A stretch of 64,000 nucleotides of DNA from the NCBI RefSeq assembly GCF_004101245.1, contig NZ_SCIN01000002.1, positions 558,001 to 622,000 of the forward strand, written 5' to 3'. How positions within the stretch are numbered: position 1 is the stretch's first letter; the number at the start of each line of letters is the position of its first letter. The stretch is from Sphingomonas sp. UV9. Lineage in GTDB: Bacteria > Pseudomonadota > Alphaproteobacteria > Sphingomonadales > Sphingomonadaceae. The notes beneath the pieces are model-generated. The model worked only from the letters and a program-made list of their open reading frames with translations. It was not told where the DNA came from and made no database searches. This document shows positions 43,604 to 52,302 of this stretch, piece after piece. The position numbers and the translations under genes are program-made.

Positions 43604-45432
43604 CAGGCCTTGTCGTCCTCGCTCTTCGCGTCCGTCGTGTCCGCAGCGTCGTCAGCCGCAGTCTCTTCAGCCGCAGTCTCTTCAGCCGCAGTCTCTTCAG
43701 CCGCAGTCTCTTCAGCCGCAGTCTCTTCAGCCGCAGTCTCTTCAACCGCAGTCTCTTCAACCGCAGTCTCTTCAACCGCAGTCTCTTCAACCGCAGTCTC
43801 TTCAACCGCAGCGGCTTCCACCGGAGTCTCGTCCGCGTCCTCAGCGCCAGCCTCGGGCGCCTCGTCCTCGAACCAGTGCGCACGCGCGGCCATGATGATC
43901 TCGTTACCCTGCTCGTCGCTCAGGCCATATTCCGCGAGGATCCCGCCCTTCGGCTCGGGGCGCTTGGGCGCATCGTCGTTGCGACGACGGGGCTCGACGC
44001 GCTTCTTCTCGACCAGCTCGTCGGTCGCCAGATCGGCGAGATCGTCGAGCGTCTTGATGCCCGCCTTGCCGAGCGTGACGAGCATCGCCTCGTTCAGATA
44101 CGGCATGTCAATCAGCGCGTCCTCCACGCCGAGCGCGGTGCGCTCTTCGCGGCTGGCCGCGTCGCGACGCTCAAGCGCCTCGGTCGCGCGGTTCTGCAGC
44201 TCGCCTGCGAGATCCTCGTCGAAGCCCTCGATGCCGGCGATCTCCTCGACCTCGACATAGGCGACCTCTTCGAGGTTGGTGAACCCTTCGGCGACCAGCA
44301 GCTGTGCGAGCGTCTCGTCGACGTCGAGCTCCTTCTCGAACATCGCCGAACGCTCGACGAAGTCCTTCTGGCGCTTCTCGGAGGCATCGGCCTCGGTGAG
44401 GATGTCAATCGCCTTACCGGTGAGCTGCGACGCGAGCCGGACGTTCTGGCCACGACGGCCGATCGCCAGCGACAGCTGGTCATCGGGAACGACCACCTCA
44501 ATACGCTCTTCTTCCTCGTCGATCACGACGCGGCTGACCGAGGCCGGCTGCAGCGCGTTGACGACGAAGGTCGCGATGTCGGGCGACCAGGGGATGATGT
44601 CGATCTTCTCGCCCTGCATTTCCTGCACGACGGCCTGCACGCGGCTGCCCTTCATGCCGACGCACGCGCCGACCGGATCGATCGACGAATCATGGCTGAT
44701 GACGCCGATTTTCGCGCGCGAACCGGGATCGCGGGCCGCGGCCTTGATCTCGATGATGCCGTCGTAGATTTCGGGGACTTCCTGCGCGAACAGCTTCTTC
44801 ATGAAGTCGGGATGCGCGCGGCTGAGGAAGATCTGCGGCCCGCGGTTTTCGCGGCGGACGTTGAGGATCAGCGAGCGGATGCGGTCGTTGACGCGCACCA
44901 CTTCGCGCGGGATCTGTGCGTCGCGGCGAATGACGCCTTCCGCACGGCCCAGGTCGACGACGACATGGCCGAACTCGACGCGCTTGACGACGCCGGTGAT
45001 GATCTCGCCCGCGCGGTCCTTATACTCTTCGAACTGGCGCTCGCGCTCGGCGTCGCGAACCTTCTGGAAGATGACCTGCTTGGCAGCCTGTGCGGCGATG
45101 CGGCCGAACTCGATCGGGGGCAAAGGATCGACGATGAAGTCACCGAGGGCTGCGTCCTTCTGGAGCTTCTGTGCGCCCTTGACGTCGACCTGCTTGAAAT
45201 AGTCATCGACGGCCTCGACCACTTCGACGACGCGCCACAAGCGCAGATCGCCGGTGTTCGGGTCGAGCTTCGCGCGGATGTCGTTCTCGGCGCCGTAGCG
45301 CGAGCGGGCGGCGCGCTGGATCGCGTCCTCCATCGCCTCGATCACGATCGCCTTGTCGATCATCTTCTCCGACGCGACCGAATTCGCGATCGCGATCAGT
45401 TCCGCGCGGTTTGCGGTGACTGCCGTGGCCAT
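43603..45432 (-). CDS. nusA: Transcription termination/antitermination factor NusA
   Basis: 609 residues. N-terminal RNAP-binding part ([20 protein letters not shown]), S1 domain about 135-200 ([20 protein letters not shown]), two KH domains about 230-370 ([40 protein letters not shown]), helix-hairpin-helix repeats about 380-520, then an acidic tail. The tail holds five AVEET followed by five AAEET units. ATG at 45432 overlaps the rimP stop (TGATG). Confidence 0.97.
   Translation of the reverse strand: MATAVTANRAELIAIANSVASEKMIDKAIVIEAMEDAIQRAARSRYGAENDIRAKLDPNTGDLRLWRVVEVVEAVDDYFKQVDVKGAQKLQKDAALGDFIVDPLPPIEFGRIAAQAAKQVIFQKVRDAERERQFEEYKDRAGEIITGVVKRVEFGHVVVDLGRAEGVIRRDAQIPREVVRVNDRIRSLILNVRRENRGPQIFLSRAHPDFMKKLFAQEVPEIYDGIIEIKAAARDPGSRAKIGVISHDSSIDPVGACVGMKGSRVQAVVQEMQGEKIDIIPWSPDIATFVVNALQPASVSRVVIDEEEERIEVVVPDDQLSLAIGRRGQNVRLASQLTGKAIDILTEADASEKRQKDFVERSAMFEKELDVDETLAQLLVAEGFTNLEEVAYVEVEEIAGIEGFDEDLAGELQNRATEALERRDAASREERTALGVEDALIDMPYLNEAMLVTLGKAGIKTLDDLADLATDELVEKKRVEPRRRNDDAPKRPEPKGGILAEYGLSDEQGNEIIMAARAHWFEDEAPEAGAEDADETPVEAAAVEETAVEETAVEETAVEETAVEETAAEETAAEETAAEETAAEETAAEETAADDAADTTDAKSEDDKA
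43652..43811. repeat. 15-bp tandem repeat in the 3' end of nusA
   Basis: About ten copies of a 15-base unit, AGCCGCAGTCTCTTC, in two blocks that differ by one base (AGCC in one block, AACC in the other). They encode AAEET and AVEET pentapeptides. The block homogeneity points to recent slippage or unequal exchange. Not CRISPR: units are directly adjacent with no spacers. Confidence 0.95.
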
Positions 45433-46028
45433 CAATGCTGTCCTTCTTCGGTGTCGGCCTCGTGAGCGCTGGGCTCATCGGTGGGCGTGTCTTGATAGAA
45501 AACTTCGTCCGCGCCTTCGATCGAAAGCGGCGCGGTCGCGGCGATGAGTCGGTCGGTCATGACGAGCTTGGCGTCGGCCACTTGGGCGAAGTCAATCGTC
45601 ATGATCTTGTGCTTGTTCACGTCGACGGTGATCTTGGTCCCCTCGACGCCCATCAGGTTGCCCGAGATCTGCTTGCGATCCTCGAACGGCTCGACGAGGC
45701 GGATGCGCGCCTCCTGGCCTTCCCAATCGGCAAAGTCCTGCAACCGCGTCAGCGGGCGATCGATACCGGGGCTCGACACTTCGAGACGATAGGCCTCCTC
45801 GCCGACCGGGTCCTTGCCCTCGGCCTCGAGCGCATCGAACTTGTCCGAGATGCGGCGCGACAGCTCGGCGCAATCCTCGATCACCAGCTGGCGGGTGTCG
45901 GGGCGTTCGGCCATCACCTGCAACGTCGGATCGGACTTGCCGCCCTGCATGCGCACGCGCACGAGGCTGAGGCCGAGCGCGGTGGCCTCGGGTTCGATCA
46001 GGTCGGTCAACAGGGCGATGTTCGCCAT
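45432..46028 (-). CDS. rimP: Ribosome maturation factor RimP
   Basis: 198 residues from ATG at 46028 (MANIALLTDLIEPEATALGL). Two-domain RimP: LVIEDCAELSRRISDKFDAL and LEVSSPGIDRPLTRLQDFAD, followed by an acidic C-terminal extension ending EADTEEGQH. It assists 30S assembly. First gene of the rimP-nusA-...-pnp cluster. Confidence 0.96.
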   Translation of the reverse strand: MANIALLTDLIEPEATALGLSLVRVRMQGGKSDPTLQVMAERPDTRQLVIEDCAELSRRISDKFDALEAEGKDPVGEEAYRLEVSSPGIDRPLTRLQDFADWEGQEARIRLVEPFEDRKQISGNLMGVEGTKITVDVNKHKIMTIDFAQVADAKLVMTDRLIAATAPLSIEGADEVFYQDTPTDEPSAHEADTEEGQH

Positions 46029-46196
46029 CGGAATTCCAGAACACAGGTGATTGCTGCCGCGGAGCAAGCCCCGCAGCCTCTTCATCTGGCGATGTAGAGA
46101 AGTGATGCGTCTATACGCGGGGTGGCGCAGGTTCGCAAGCGGGAGCAACCTTCATTGCTACGCTCGCGTTTGAACAAAGATTTCCGGGAGAAGATC

Positions 46197-47342
46197 ATGA
46201 TTCGCCACACGCTGTTCGCCACCAGTCTGCTGTCTGTTACCTTGCTCGCCTCGACCGCCTGTTCCGCACAGCCGGCCGGGGGCGGCAAGCCGTTCAACCA
46301 GGCGGTCGTTGCCGATTTCGAGTCACCCTGGGCAATGACGGTCCTGCCCGACGGACGCGCTCTCGTGACCGAGAAGGACGGCCGGATGCTGATGCTCATG
46401 ATCGCGTCGAAAGAGCGGAAAAACAGCGTCACCGCCACGATGCCGGTAGAGGGTATCCCGAAGATCGACAGCGCAGGGCAGGGCGCGTTGATGGACGTGG
46501 TGCTCGCCCCCGACTTCGCCGCCAATCAGCTCGTCTATTTTTCGGGATCGATCACGGGCGCAGGCGGGAAGGGCGTCGCACTCTGGCGTGGCAAGCTTGT
46601 CGAGGATAGTCGAGGTCTGAGGCTCGAAGGCGTCGAGGAACTGTTCCGCGCGCGGCCTTTCGTCGAAGGGAACGGCCATTATTCCGGCCGCATCGCGTTC
46701 TCGCCCGACGGCAAATATCTGTTCTTCACCAATGGCGAGCGCCAGAAGTTCACGCCCGCGCAGGACCCCAAGGTTACGCTCGGCAAGGTCCTCCGCCTGA
46801 CGCTCGACGGCAAACCCGCCCCCGGCAACCCGCTCGTGGCCAAGGGCTTCGCGCCGGAGATCTGGAGCTACGGCCACCGCAACCTGCTCGGCATCGCGTT
46901 CGACGCGCAGGGCAATCTTTGGGAGCAGGAGATGGGGCCAAAGGGCGGCGACGAGGTCAATCTGATCAAGCCCGGCCTCAATTACGGCTGGCCCAACGCC
47001 TCGAACGGCAGCAACTATGACGGCACCGACATCCCCGACCACAAGCCCGGCGACGGCTACGAGCCGCCCAAGGTATCGTGGAACCCGGTGATCTCGCCCG
47101 GCGGCCTCATGATCTATTCGGGCAGCATGTTCCCGCAGTGGAAGGGCGACGCGTTCATCGGCGGCCTGTCGTCGAAGTCGCTGGTGCGCGTCGATCTGAA
47201 CGGCACGAATGCGGCTAAGGGCGACCAATGGGACATGCGCGCGCGCATCCGCGACGTCGAACAAGGCCCCGATGGCGCGATCTGGGTGCTGGAAGACGGT
47301 GGCGACTCGCAAGGCCGGCTGATCAAGCTGACGGCGAAGTAG
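46197..47342 (+). CDS. PQQ-dependent aldose sugar dehydrogenase-like exported protein
   Basis: 381 residues. Signal peptide to about 24 (STACSAQPA). Six-bladed propeller of the glucose/sorbosone dehydrogenase family: ESPWAMTVLPDGRALVTEKD, GQGALMDVVLAPDFAANQLV, FSPDGKYLFFTNGER, EIWSYGHRNLLGIAFDAQG, WEQEMGPKGGDEVNLIKPGL with NYGWP, and GPDGAIWVLEDG. It would oxidise aldose sugars in the periplasm with PQQ. No pqq genes are in view. ATG at 46197 follows GGGAGAAG. Confidence 0.92.
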   Translation: MIRHTLFATSLLSVTLLASTACSAQPAGGGKPFNQAVVADFESPWAMTVLPDGRALVTEKDGRMLMLMIASKERKNSVTATMPVEGIPKIDSAGQGALMDVVLAPDFAANQLVYFSGSITGAGGKGVALWRGKLVEDSRGLRLEGVEELFRARPFVEGNGHYSGRIAFSPDGKYLFFTNGERQKFTPAQDPKVTLGKVLRLTLDGKPAPGNPLVAKGFAPEIWSYGHRNLLGIAFDAQGNLWEQEMGPKGGDEVNLIKPGLNYGWPNASNGSNYDGTDIPDHKPGDGYEPPKVSWNPVISPGGLMIYSGSMFPQWKGDAFIGGLSSKSLVRVDLNGTNAAKGDQWDMRARIRDVEQGPDGAIWVLEDGGDSQGRLIKLTAK

Positions 47343-47350
47343 GACGTATT

Positions 47351-47456
47351 CCCCTCCCGCTTGCGGGAGGGGTTAGGGGAGGGGGCGACGTACGTACTGG
47401 CGTCCGGCTGGTGGGGCGCGCCCCTCCCCCGACCCCTCCCGCAAGCGGAAGGGGAG
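47351..47456. repeat. Palindromic element, family D, between convergent genes
   Basis: About 106 bp: CCCCTCCCGCTTGCGGGAGG, core GCGACGTACGTACTGGCGTC, and CCCCTCCCGCAAGCGGAAGG. It fills the gap between the sugar dehydrogenase and the thioesterase pair. Confidence 0.93.
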
Positions 47457-47463
47457 TAGAAGA

Positions 47464-47853
47464 TCAGTCTCTCACGATCAGGTAGTTCATCCGCGCGGCG
47501 GCGATCGGCTTGTCGCGTTCGTCCTGCCACGCGGTCGCCTCGACATTCGCCACCCGCGTCCCCAGCCGCGTAACCACCCCTGCCGCCCGCGTCGGCTTGT
47601 CGCGTCCACCCCGCATGAAATCGACCGTGACGTTGACCGGCTTGATCCGCCCGCCGCCCTCGGCCTCCAGCGCATGCTGCAACGCCGCGATCGCCGCCAT
47701 CTCCAGCAACCCCGAGATCGCGCCGCCATGCAGGAACCCCGGTCGCCCGAGCACGTCGTCGGCGAACGGCATCATCAGCACCGGCGGCGCACCGTCCTCG
47801 CCCTCGACCGACACGCGGAGAATCTCCGCATAGGGCGGCAGGCCGATCGTCAT
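47464..47853 (-). CDS. PaaI-type hotdog thioesterase (1)
   Basis: 129 residues. Hotdog fold with RPGFLHGGAISGLLEMAAIA (HGG and E) and NVTVDFMRGGRDKPTRAAGV, then ANVEATAWQDERDKPIAAAR. Likely acyl-CoA or ACP thioesterase. Downstream partner in a two-gene operon of similar hotdog proteins, overlapping by four bases (ATGA). Confidence 0.9.
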   Translation of the reverse strand: MTIGLPPYAEILRVSVEGEDGAPPVLMMPFADDVLGRPGFLHGGAISGLLEMAAIAALQHALEAEGGGRIKPVNVTVDFMRGGRDKPTRAAGVVTRLGTRVANVEATAWQDERDKPIAAARMNYLIVRD

Positions 47854-48305
47854 GCCTCGATCCTTCTGTTCAGGCCCATCCCGGCGACATCGCCCACCAC
47901 CATGAACGTCCCCGCGACGTGCGCGAGCGGGTCCTCGGGATCACCGTCATGCGCCTGGCCCCGCACGAACGCGATCGAGCGCGTGATCCGGTAGCATTCG
48001 CCGCGCCCGATCACCGTCTTGCCCGGCGTCGCGGGGCGCAGGTAGTCGACGCGCAGGTCGAGCGTCGCATGCGGCACGAACGCATCGCGCTTGATCCAGA
48101 TCGCCAGACTCGTCGCCATGTCCATCATCGTGATGATCGGCCCCGACGCGATCACGCCGCTCGAAGAATCGCCGATGAGTTTCGCGTCATAGGGCAGCGC
48201 AAGCTCCGCCCAATCCTCGCCATGCGCGTGATAGCGCATCCCCAGCGCGGCGCCGTGCCCGCCGAACCCGCGTGTCGAAAACCATTGTGCGTCGAAACCA
48301 GCCAT
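47850..48305 (-). CDS. PaaI-type hotdog thioesterase (2)
   Basis: 151 residues. Hotdog fold: SSGVIASGPIITMMDMATSL (with Asp in place of the more usual Glu), HATLDLRVDYLRPATPGKTV, IGRGECYRITRSIAFVRGQA. It is about one quarter similar by eye to its neighbour. Two overlapping paralogues may form a heteromer. Divergent from the crotonase gene. Confidence 0.9.
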   Translation of the reverse strand: MAGFDAQWFSTRGFGGHGAALGMRYHAHGEDWAELALPYDAKLIGDSSSGVIASGPIITMMDMATSLAIWIKRDAFVPHATLDLRVDYLRPATPGKTVIGRGECYRITRSIAFVRGQAHDGDPEDPLAHVAGTFMVVGDVAGMGLNRRIEA

Positions 48306-48397
48306 CGGCGAGCCTCTACACGGCCCGCGTCGCTGCGCAATGTTGCGGGTGCGGGCAGGGGCGGTTAGCGTCCTGCCAAACAGGAGAGGATCCCCAA

Positions 48398-49180
48398 GTG
48401 AACGACCGGGTCACGATTACCGTAGAGGGCGGCATCGCCGACGTCCGCCTCAACCGCGCGGACAAGATGAACGCGATCGATCCGGCGATGTTCGAGGGCA
48501 TCGCGGCCGCGATCGACCGCCTCGCGGGAATGACCGACGTCCGCTGCGTCGTGCTGTCGGGCGAGGGCAAGGCGTTCTGCGCCGGGCTCGACATGGCGTC
48601 GATGGCAGACGGCGGGTCGGGGCTGGGGCTCGGCGAGCGGACGGCGGAAGGGGCGAACCTTCCGCAGCAGGTTGCGTGGGGCTGGCGCATGCTGCCGATG
48701 CCGGTGATCGCCGCGGTCCACGGCGTCGCATTCGGCGGCGGGTTCCAGATCCTGTCGGGCGCCGACATCCGCATCGCGCATCCCAGCGCCCGTTTCGCGA
48801 TCCGCGAAACCTATTGGGGCTTGGTCCCCGACATGGCCGGCATCGCGCTGTGGCGGACGCTCGCGCGCGACGACGTGCTCCGCGAACTCACCTACACCGC
48901 CCGCGAATTCGACGGGGCGGAGGCGGTGCGGCACGGCTTCGTCACGCGGCTGTCCGAGGACCCATTCGGCGAAGCCATGATGCTCGCGCGCGAGATCGCG
49001 GCGAAGAATCCACAGACGATCCGTGGCGCCAAGACGCTCTACAACCTCGCCGCCGACGCGGATTCGGCCTCGATCCTGCTCGCGGAAACCGAAGAGCAGT
49101 TGAAGGTGATTCGCTCGCCCAACCAGATCGAGCAGGTGAAGGCGAACATGGAAAAGCGCACGGCGGTGTTTGTGGACTGA
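48398..49180 (+). CDS. Crotonase-family protein, first catalytic Glu replaced by Gln
   Basis: 260 residues from GTG at 48398 behind AGGAGAGGA. Crotonase fold: CVVLSGEGKAFCAGLDMASM (oxyanion Gly), HGVAFGGGFQILSGADIRIA, FAIRETYWGLVPDMAG. The second position matches Glu164 of rat enoyl-CoA hydratase (E in RET), but the Glu of GGGCEL is Gln here (GGGFQI). That argues against a standard hydratase and for an isomerase or other crotonase activity. Divergent from the thioesterase pair, which fits acyl-CoA metabolism. Confidence 0.88.
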   Translation: MNDRVTITVEGGIADVRLNRADKMNAIDPAMFEGIAAAIDRLAGMTDVRCVVLSGEGKAFCAGLDMASMADGGSGLGLGERTAEGANLPQQVAWGWRMLPMPVIAAVHGVAFGGGFQILSGADIRIAHPSARFAIRETYWGLVPDMAGIALWRTLARDDVLRELTYTAREFDGAEAVRHGFVTRLSEDPFGEAMMLAREIAAKNPQTIRGAKTLYNLAADADSASILLAETEEQLKVIRSPNQIEQVKANMEKRTAVFVD

Positions 49181-49214
49181 CCCCGTTATTTTGACGAAAG
49201 TCAGGATAACGGGG
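49181..49214 (+). repeat. Short palindrome, family G (copy 2), after the crotonase gene
   Basis: CCCCGTTATTTTGACGAAAG with GTCAGGATAACGGGG: arms pair over most of their length with one mismatch bubble. It begins directly after the stop codon, so it may act as a terminator although there is no long T-run. Confidence 0.8.
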
Positions 49215-49230
49215 GTGGGGCAACCAATTA

Positions 49231-49333
49231 CTCCACCCCGGCGAAGGCCGGGGCCCAATTGGAAAGGTAGCCGTAACGGAGCGCCGCGGTCGTCACCAGC
49301 GTCCCCGAATTGGGTCCCGGCCTTCGCCGGGGG
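49231..49333 (+). repeat. Palindromic element, family B (copy 4)
   Basis: About 103 bp: CTCCACCCCGGCGAAGGCCG, CCCAATTGG, core GTAACGGAGCGCCGCGG, then GAATTGGG and CCCGGCCTTCGCCGGGG. Forward orientation by its core. Between convergent genes. Confidence 0.92.
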
Positions 49334-49354
49334 GGGAAGCAGACAGTCTCGCCG

Positions 49355-49714
49355 CTATTTCGCTACCTTGTCATACGGCGTGAAATCGCGGAACCGGCAG
49401 TAACCCGACGGGATCGACATACCCACCGACACCGTCCGGAATCGATCGTTCCGACACACTTGCCCGCCATACACGTCGACGATCAGCGTATCGCGCGGCC
49501 GCAGCGACGGGCACTCGCCGACCGGCCCCGTTTTCCAGATCCGCGTGCCCGACTGCCGGTACAGGATCGTCTGCGAATCGACGATCTCGGGGCCGCCGTT
49601 CCGCTGGATATCGATGCACCGCACCGGCTTGCCCGCCACCCGGTCCGCCAAGGGATCGGACTTTCCCGCCACCAAAGTCAGCGCCAGCGCCGCAAGAACG
49701 ACCACGCGCATCAT
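49355..49714 (-). CDS. Small exported protein, paralogue of its upstream neighbour
   Basis: 119 residues. Signal peptide MMRVVVLAALALTLVAG. The mature part KPVRCIDIQRNGGPEIVDSQ, ILYRQSGTRIWKTGPVGECP, QVCRNDRF, PSGYCRFRDFTPYDK has the same order of four cysteines and the same ILYR/CR-D/F-PY marks as the next gene. Family not recognised. The two genes overlap ATGA. Confidence 0.8.
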   Translation of the reverse strand: MMRVVVLAALALTLVAGKSDPLADRVAGKPVRCIDIQRNGGPEIVDSQTILYRQSGTRIWKTGPVGECPSLRPRDTLIVDVYGGQVCRNDRFRTVSVGMSIPSGYCRFRDFTPYDKVAK

Positions 49715-50127
49715 GGCTTGCGATACGGCACGAACTCGCCAAAGCTGCAGCTGCCGGTCGGAAAGCGCGACTGTTGGTCGAACGTCTGCGCGATATCGCC
49801 GCGGCAAAGCTGCCCGGTCGGCGTGCGCGTCACGAGAATATCGCCACGCGCGACCCCCTCGCACCCACCGACGGTATCGCTGCGATAGACCAGCCCGCTG
49901 TTGACGCGGTACAGGATCGTCGCGCCGTAGCCCGAGCTCTGCTTCTGCGGGAACTGGCTGATGCACGTCATAGGCTTGCCCGGCACCAGCCCTGCAAGCT
50001 CCTTCGCCAGCTTCTCCTGCACGCCAGCCTCACGCACCTGCGCGCGCTCGACCTCCGCTTGGGTTTGCGTGCACGCGCCGAGCAACATAGCCGGCAAAAT
50101 CAAGAGTGGCAGGGTCCGCATCCGCAT
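49711..50127 (-). CDS. Small lipoprotein, paralogue of its downstream neighbour
   Basis: 138 residues. Lipoprotein signal with LLGAC (MRMRTLPLLILPAMLLGACT). The body KPMTCISQFPQKQSSGYGAT, ILYRVNSGLVYRSDTVGGCE, GQLCRGDIAQ, FPTGSCSFGEFVPYRKP follows the pattern of the neighbouring protein; this copy is lipidated, the other apparently secreted. Tandem duplication. Function unknown. Confidence 0.8.
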   Translation of the reverse strand: MRMRTLPLLILPAMLLGACTQTQAEVERAQVREAGVQEKLAKELAGLVPGKPMTCISQFPQKQSSGYGATILYRVNSGLVYRSDTVGGCEGVARGDILVTRTPTGQLCRGDIAQTFDQQSRFPTGSCSFGEFVPYRKP

Positions 50128-50167
50128 CGCAACGCTCCTCAAAATCCCCGCCACCCGCATACGCTTG

Positions 50168-50893
50168 TTATCCGCGAAATGCATCCTTCGCCGCGCGATA
50201 GCCGGCAAGCTGCTCGACCGACGTCGCCCGCAGGAACGGGTTGGTCGCGCGCTCGAGCCCGATCGTCGTGGGCACGGTGGGCTCGCCCTTCGCCCGCGCC
50301 GCATCGACCGCGACCATGCGAGCAGCGATCGCCGCATTGTCCGGCTCGGCGACCAGCGCATAGCGCCCGTTGCTCTGCGTATATTCATGCCCGCAGAACA
50401 CCTCGGTCTCGTCCGGCAACACGGCGTAACGCTGCATGTTCGTGAACATGTCGGCCGGCGTCCCCTCGAACAGCCGCCCACACCCCATCGCGAACAGCGT
50501 ATCCCCGGTGAAGATCGCCGCGTCGTCAGCAAAGTGGAACGCGATATGCCCCTGCGTATGGCCGGGCACGGTCATGACGGTCGCCGCATGATCGCCGATC
50601 CGCACCACGTCCCCTTCGCCGACCTGCTCGTCGAGCGTCGGGATCTTGTCCGCCTCCGCGGCGGGGCCGACGATCGACGCGCCGTACGCCTTCATCTCGG
50701 CGTTCCCGCCGGTGTGATCGGGATGCCAGTGCGTCGTCCACACCCGATCGATCCGCCAGTCGCGCATCTTGGCGGCGGCGATCACCGGCCCCGCCTCGCC
50801 CGGGTCGACGACGACCGTCTCGCCCGAGACGGTGTCGTGGATCAGCCAGCTGTAATTGTCGGACAGGACCGGAACGCGGACGATATCGAGCAT
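50168..50893 (-). CDS. gloB: Hydroxyacylglutathione hydrolase (glyoxalase II)
   Basis: 241 residues. Metallo-beta-lactamase fold with TTHWHPDHTGGNAEM, VMTVPGHTQGHIAFHF, IFTGDTLFAMGCGRLFEGTP and VFCGHEYTQSNGRYAL, all as in GloB. It hydrolyses S-lactoylglutathione to lactate. Only four bases separate it from gloA on the same strand, so the two steps of methylglyoxal detoxification are co-transcribed. Confidence 0.97.
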   Translation of the reverse strand: MLDIVRVPVLSDNYSWLIHDTVSGETVVVDPGEAGPVIAAAKMRDWRIDRVWTTHWHPDHTGGNAEMKAYGASIVGPAAEADKIPTLDEQVGEGDVVRIGDHAATVMTVPGHTQGHIAFHFADDAAIFTGDTLFAMGCGRLFEGTPADMFTNMQRYAVLPDETEVFCGHEYTQSNGRYALVAEPDNAAIAARMVAVDAARAKGEPTVPTTIGLERATNPFLRATSVEQLAGYRAAKDAFRG

Positions 50894-50897
50894 CAGC

Positions 50898-51314
50898 TTA
50901 CCACTTGCCCGTGTTCGGCATCGACGCCCAGGGCTCGGCGGGATCGAGCGCGCCATCCGCCTGCAACAGCTCGATCGAGATGTTGTCGGGGGTGCGCACG
51001 AACGCCATGTGGCCGTCGCGCGGCGGGCGATTGATCGTAACACCCGAGTCCATCAGCCGCTGGCAGGTGTCGTAGATATTGTCGACGCGGTAGGCGAGAT
51101 GCCCGAAATTACGACCCTCGCCATACTCCTCGGGATCCCAATTGTGCGTCAGCTCGACCTCGGCGCTCTCGTCACCGGGGGCGGAGAGGAAGATCAGCGT
51201 GAAGCGCCCCTTCTCGCTGTCCATCCGCCGGACCTCCTTCAGCCCGAGCAGCTCGAAGAACGCGATCGTCTTCGCCGGGTCGGTCACGCGGATCATGGTG
51301 TGGAGATATTTCAT
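50898..51314 (-). CDS. gloA: Lactoylglutathione lyase (glyoxalase I)
   Basis: 138 residues. Metal ligands can be placed at H5 (MKYLHTMIRV), E54 (AEVELTHNW), H72 (NFGHLAYRV) and E115 (ISIELLQ), matching the H5/E56/H74/E122 set of the E. coli Ni enzyme. KGRFTLIFLSAPGDESAEV fits the single-domain bacterial form. It isomerises the methylglyoxal-glutathione adduct. First gene of gloA-gloB. Confidence 0.97.
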   Translation of the reverse strand: MKYLHTMIRVTDPAKTIAFFELLGLKEVRRMDSEKGRFTLIFLSAPGDESAEVELTHNWDPEEYGEGRNFGHLAYRVDNIYDTCQRLMDSGVTINRPPRDGHMAFVRTPDNISIELLQADGALDPAEPWASMPNTGKW

Positions 51315-51397
51315 GCTTGCTCCGAGGGTTGTTCGAGCCAGCAGATAGGGATGCGGGGCGGGGGGTGAAAGGGCGTCAACTGTCCGTCCACATCACG

Positions 51398-51506
51398 CCA
51401 CCTCCCCGGCGAAGGCCGGGGCCCAGTTGGGAAGGTCGTTGTAACGAAGCGCCGTCCTATATCAGCAGCGGCCCCCAACTGGGCCCCGGCCTTCGCCGGG
51501 GAGGTT
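51398..51506 (+). repeat. Palindromic element, family B (copy 5)
   Basis: About 109 bp: CACCTCCCCGGCGAAGGCCG, CCCAGTTGG, core GTAACGAAGCGCCGTCC, CCAACTGGG, CCCCGGCCTTCGCCGGGGAG. Forward orientation. Lies between gloA and the TPR gene. Confidence 0.93.
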
Positions 51507-51510
51507 CACG

Positions 51511-52302
51511 CTATCGCCCGATCGGAGCGCCGGCATTAGGAGCGCTCGCACGAGGAGCGCTGCTTCCGGAGTCGAACTGCTTCAACGCGGTAACCGCACT
51601 CCGCCCAACCGGCGTATCCGGCGCCAGCCGCGCTGCCTGTCCCCACGCCGCCCGCGCGGCATCCTCGTCGCCCGCCAGCGCGGCGATATTCCCCGCCTCC
51701 AGCTGGACCGAGGCATCGTCCGCCGAGCGCCGCAGCGCCTCGCCGATATCCTTCTTCGCCCGCGCCGGATTCCCCTCGCGCCGCGCCAACGTCGCCGACA
51801 ACAGCCACGCGAGCGGGTCGTCCGCCGCATTGGTCAGCGCCAGGTCGATATCGGTCCGTGCCGATTCGAGGTCACCCGTCGCGACCAGCGCGCGCGCATG
51901 ATCGAGTTGCGCCTCGCCCAGCGGCAACCCGGTCAGCGTCCCCGCGGTCAGCGCCGAATCGAGCGCCGCGCGCGCCTTGGCCGGTTGCGCCGCCGCCAAC
52001 CAGGCATTGCCCGCCTGCGCCCAGTAATTCGCCGCCCGCGCATCCTTGGCAAGCTGCGCCGCGCGCGCCGCCTCCTCGAACTCACCCGCCGCCAAGGGCC
52101 AGCTCTTCTCCGCCGCAAATGCGATCCCTGCGCATTCCCGCGCGAAATACCGCCCGCCCGAAATCCGCCAGCGCCCGGCCTCGGCCCGCGCCGCCGCCGG
52201 ATCGGTCTGGGCCAGCGCGACACATTGCCGGAACCGCCCTTCCTGCGCATCGACGGGGCCGGCTTGAGCCGCAGCAAGGGCGAGCAGTATAATCGGGATC
52301 AT
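51511..52302 (-). CDS. Exported TPR-repeat protein
   Basis: 263 residues. Signal peptide MIPIILLALAAAQAGP. Then alternating Ala/Arg-rich helices in TPR arrangement: WAQAGNAWLAAAQPAKARAA, LDHARALVATGDLESARTDI, WLLSATLARREGNPARAKKD, LEAGNIAALAGDEDAARAAW. A scaffold in the periplasm; partner unknown. It overlaps the hydrolase gene upstream by four bases. Confidence 0.85.
   Translation of the reverse strand: MIPIILLALAAAQAGPVDAQEGRFRQCVALAQTDPAAARAEAGRWRISGGRYFARECAGIAFAAEKSWPLAAGEFEEAARAAQLAKDARAANYWAQAGNAWLAAAQPAKARAALDSALTAGTLTGLPLGEAQLDHARALVATGDLESARTDIDLALTNAADDPLAWLLSATLARREGNPARAKKDIGEALRRSADDASVQLEAGNIAALAGDEDAARAAWGQAARLAPDTPVGRSAVTALKQFDSGSSAPRASAPNAGAPIGR

Noticed and set aside
43652..43811. 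Regular repeats suggestive of CRISPR
   Set aside because: Units of 15 bp are directly adjacent, have no spacers, and encode pentapeptides in frame within nusA.
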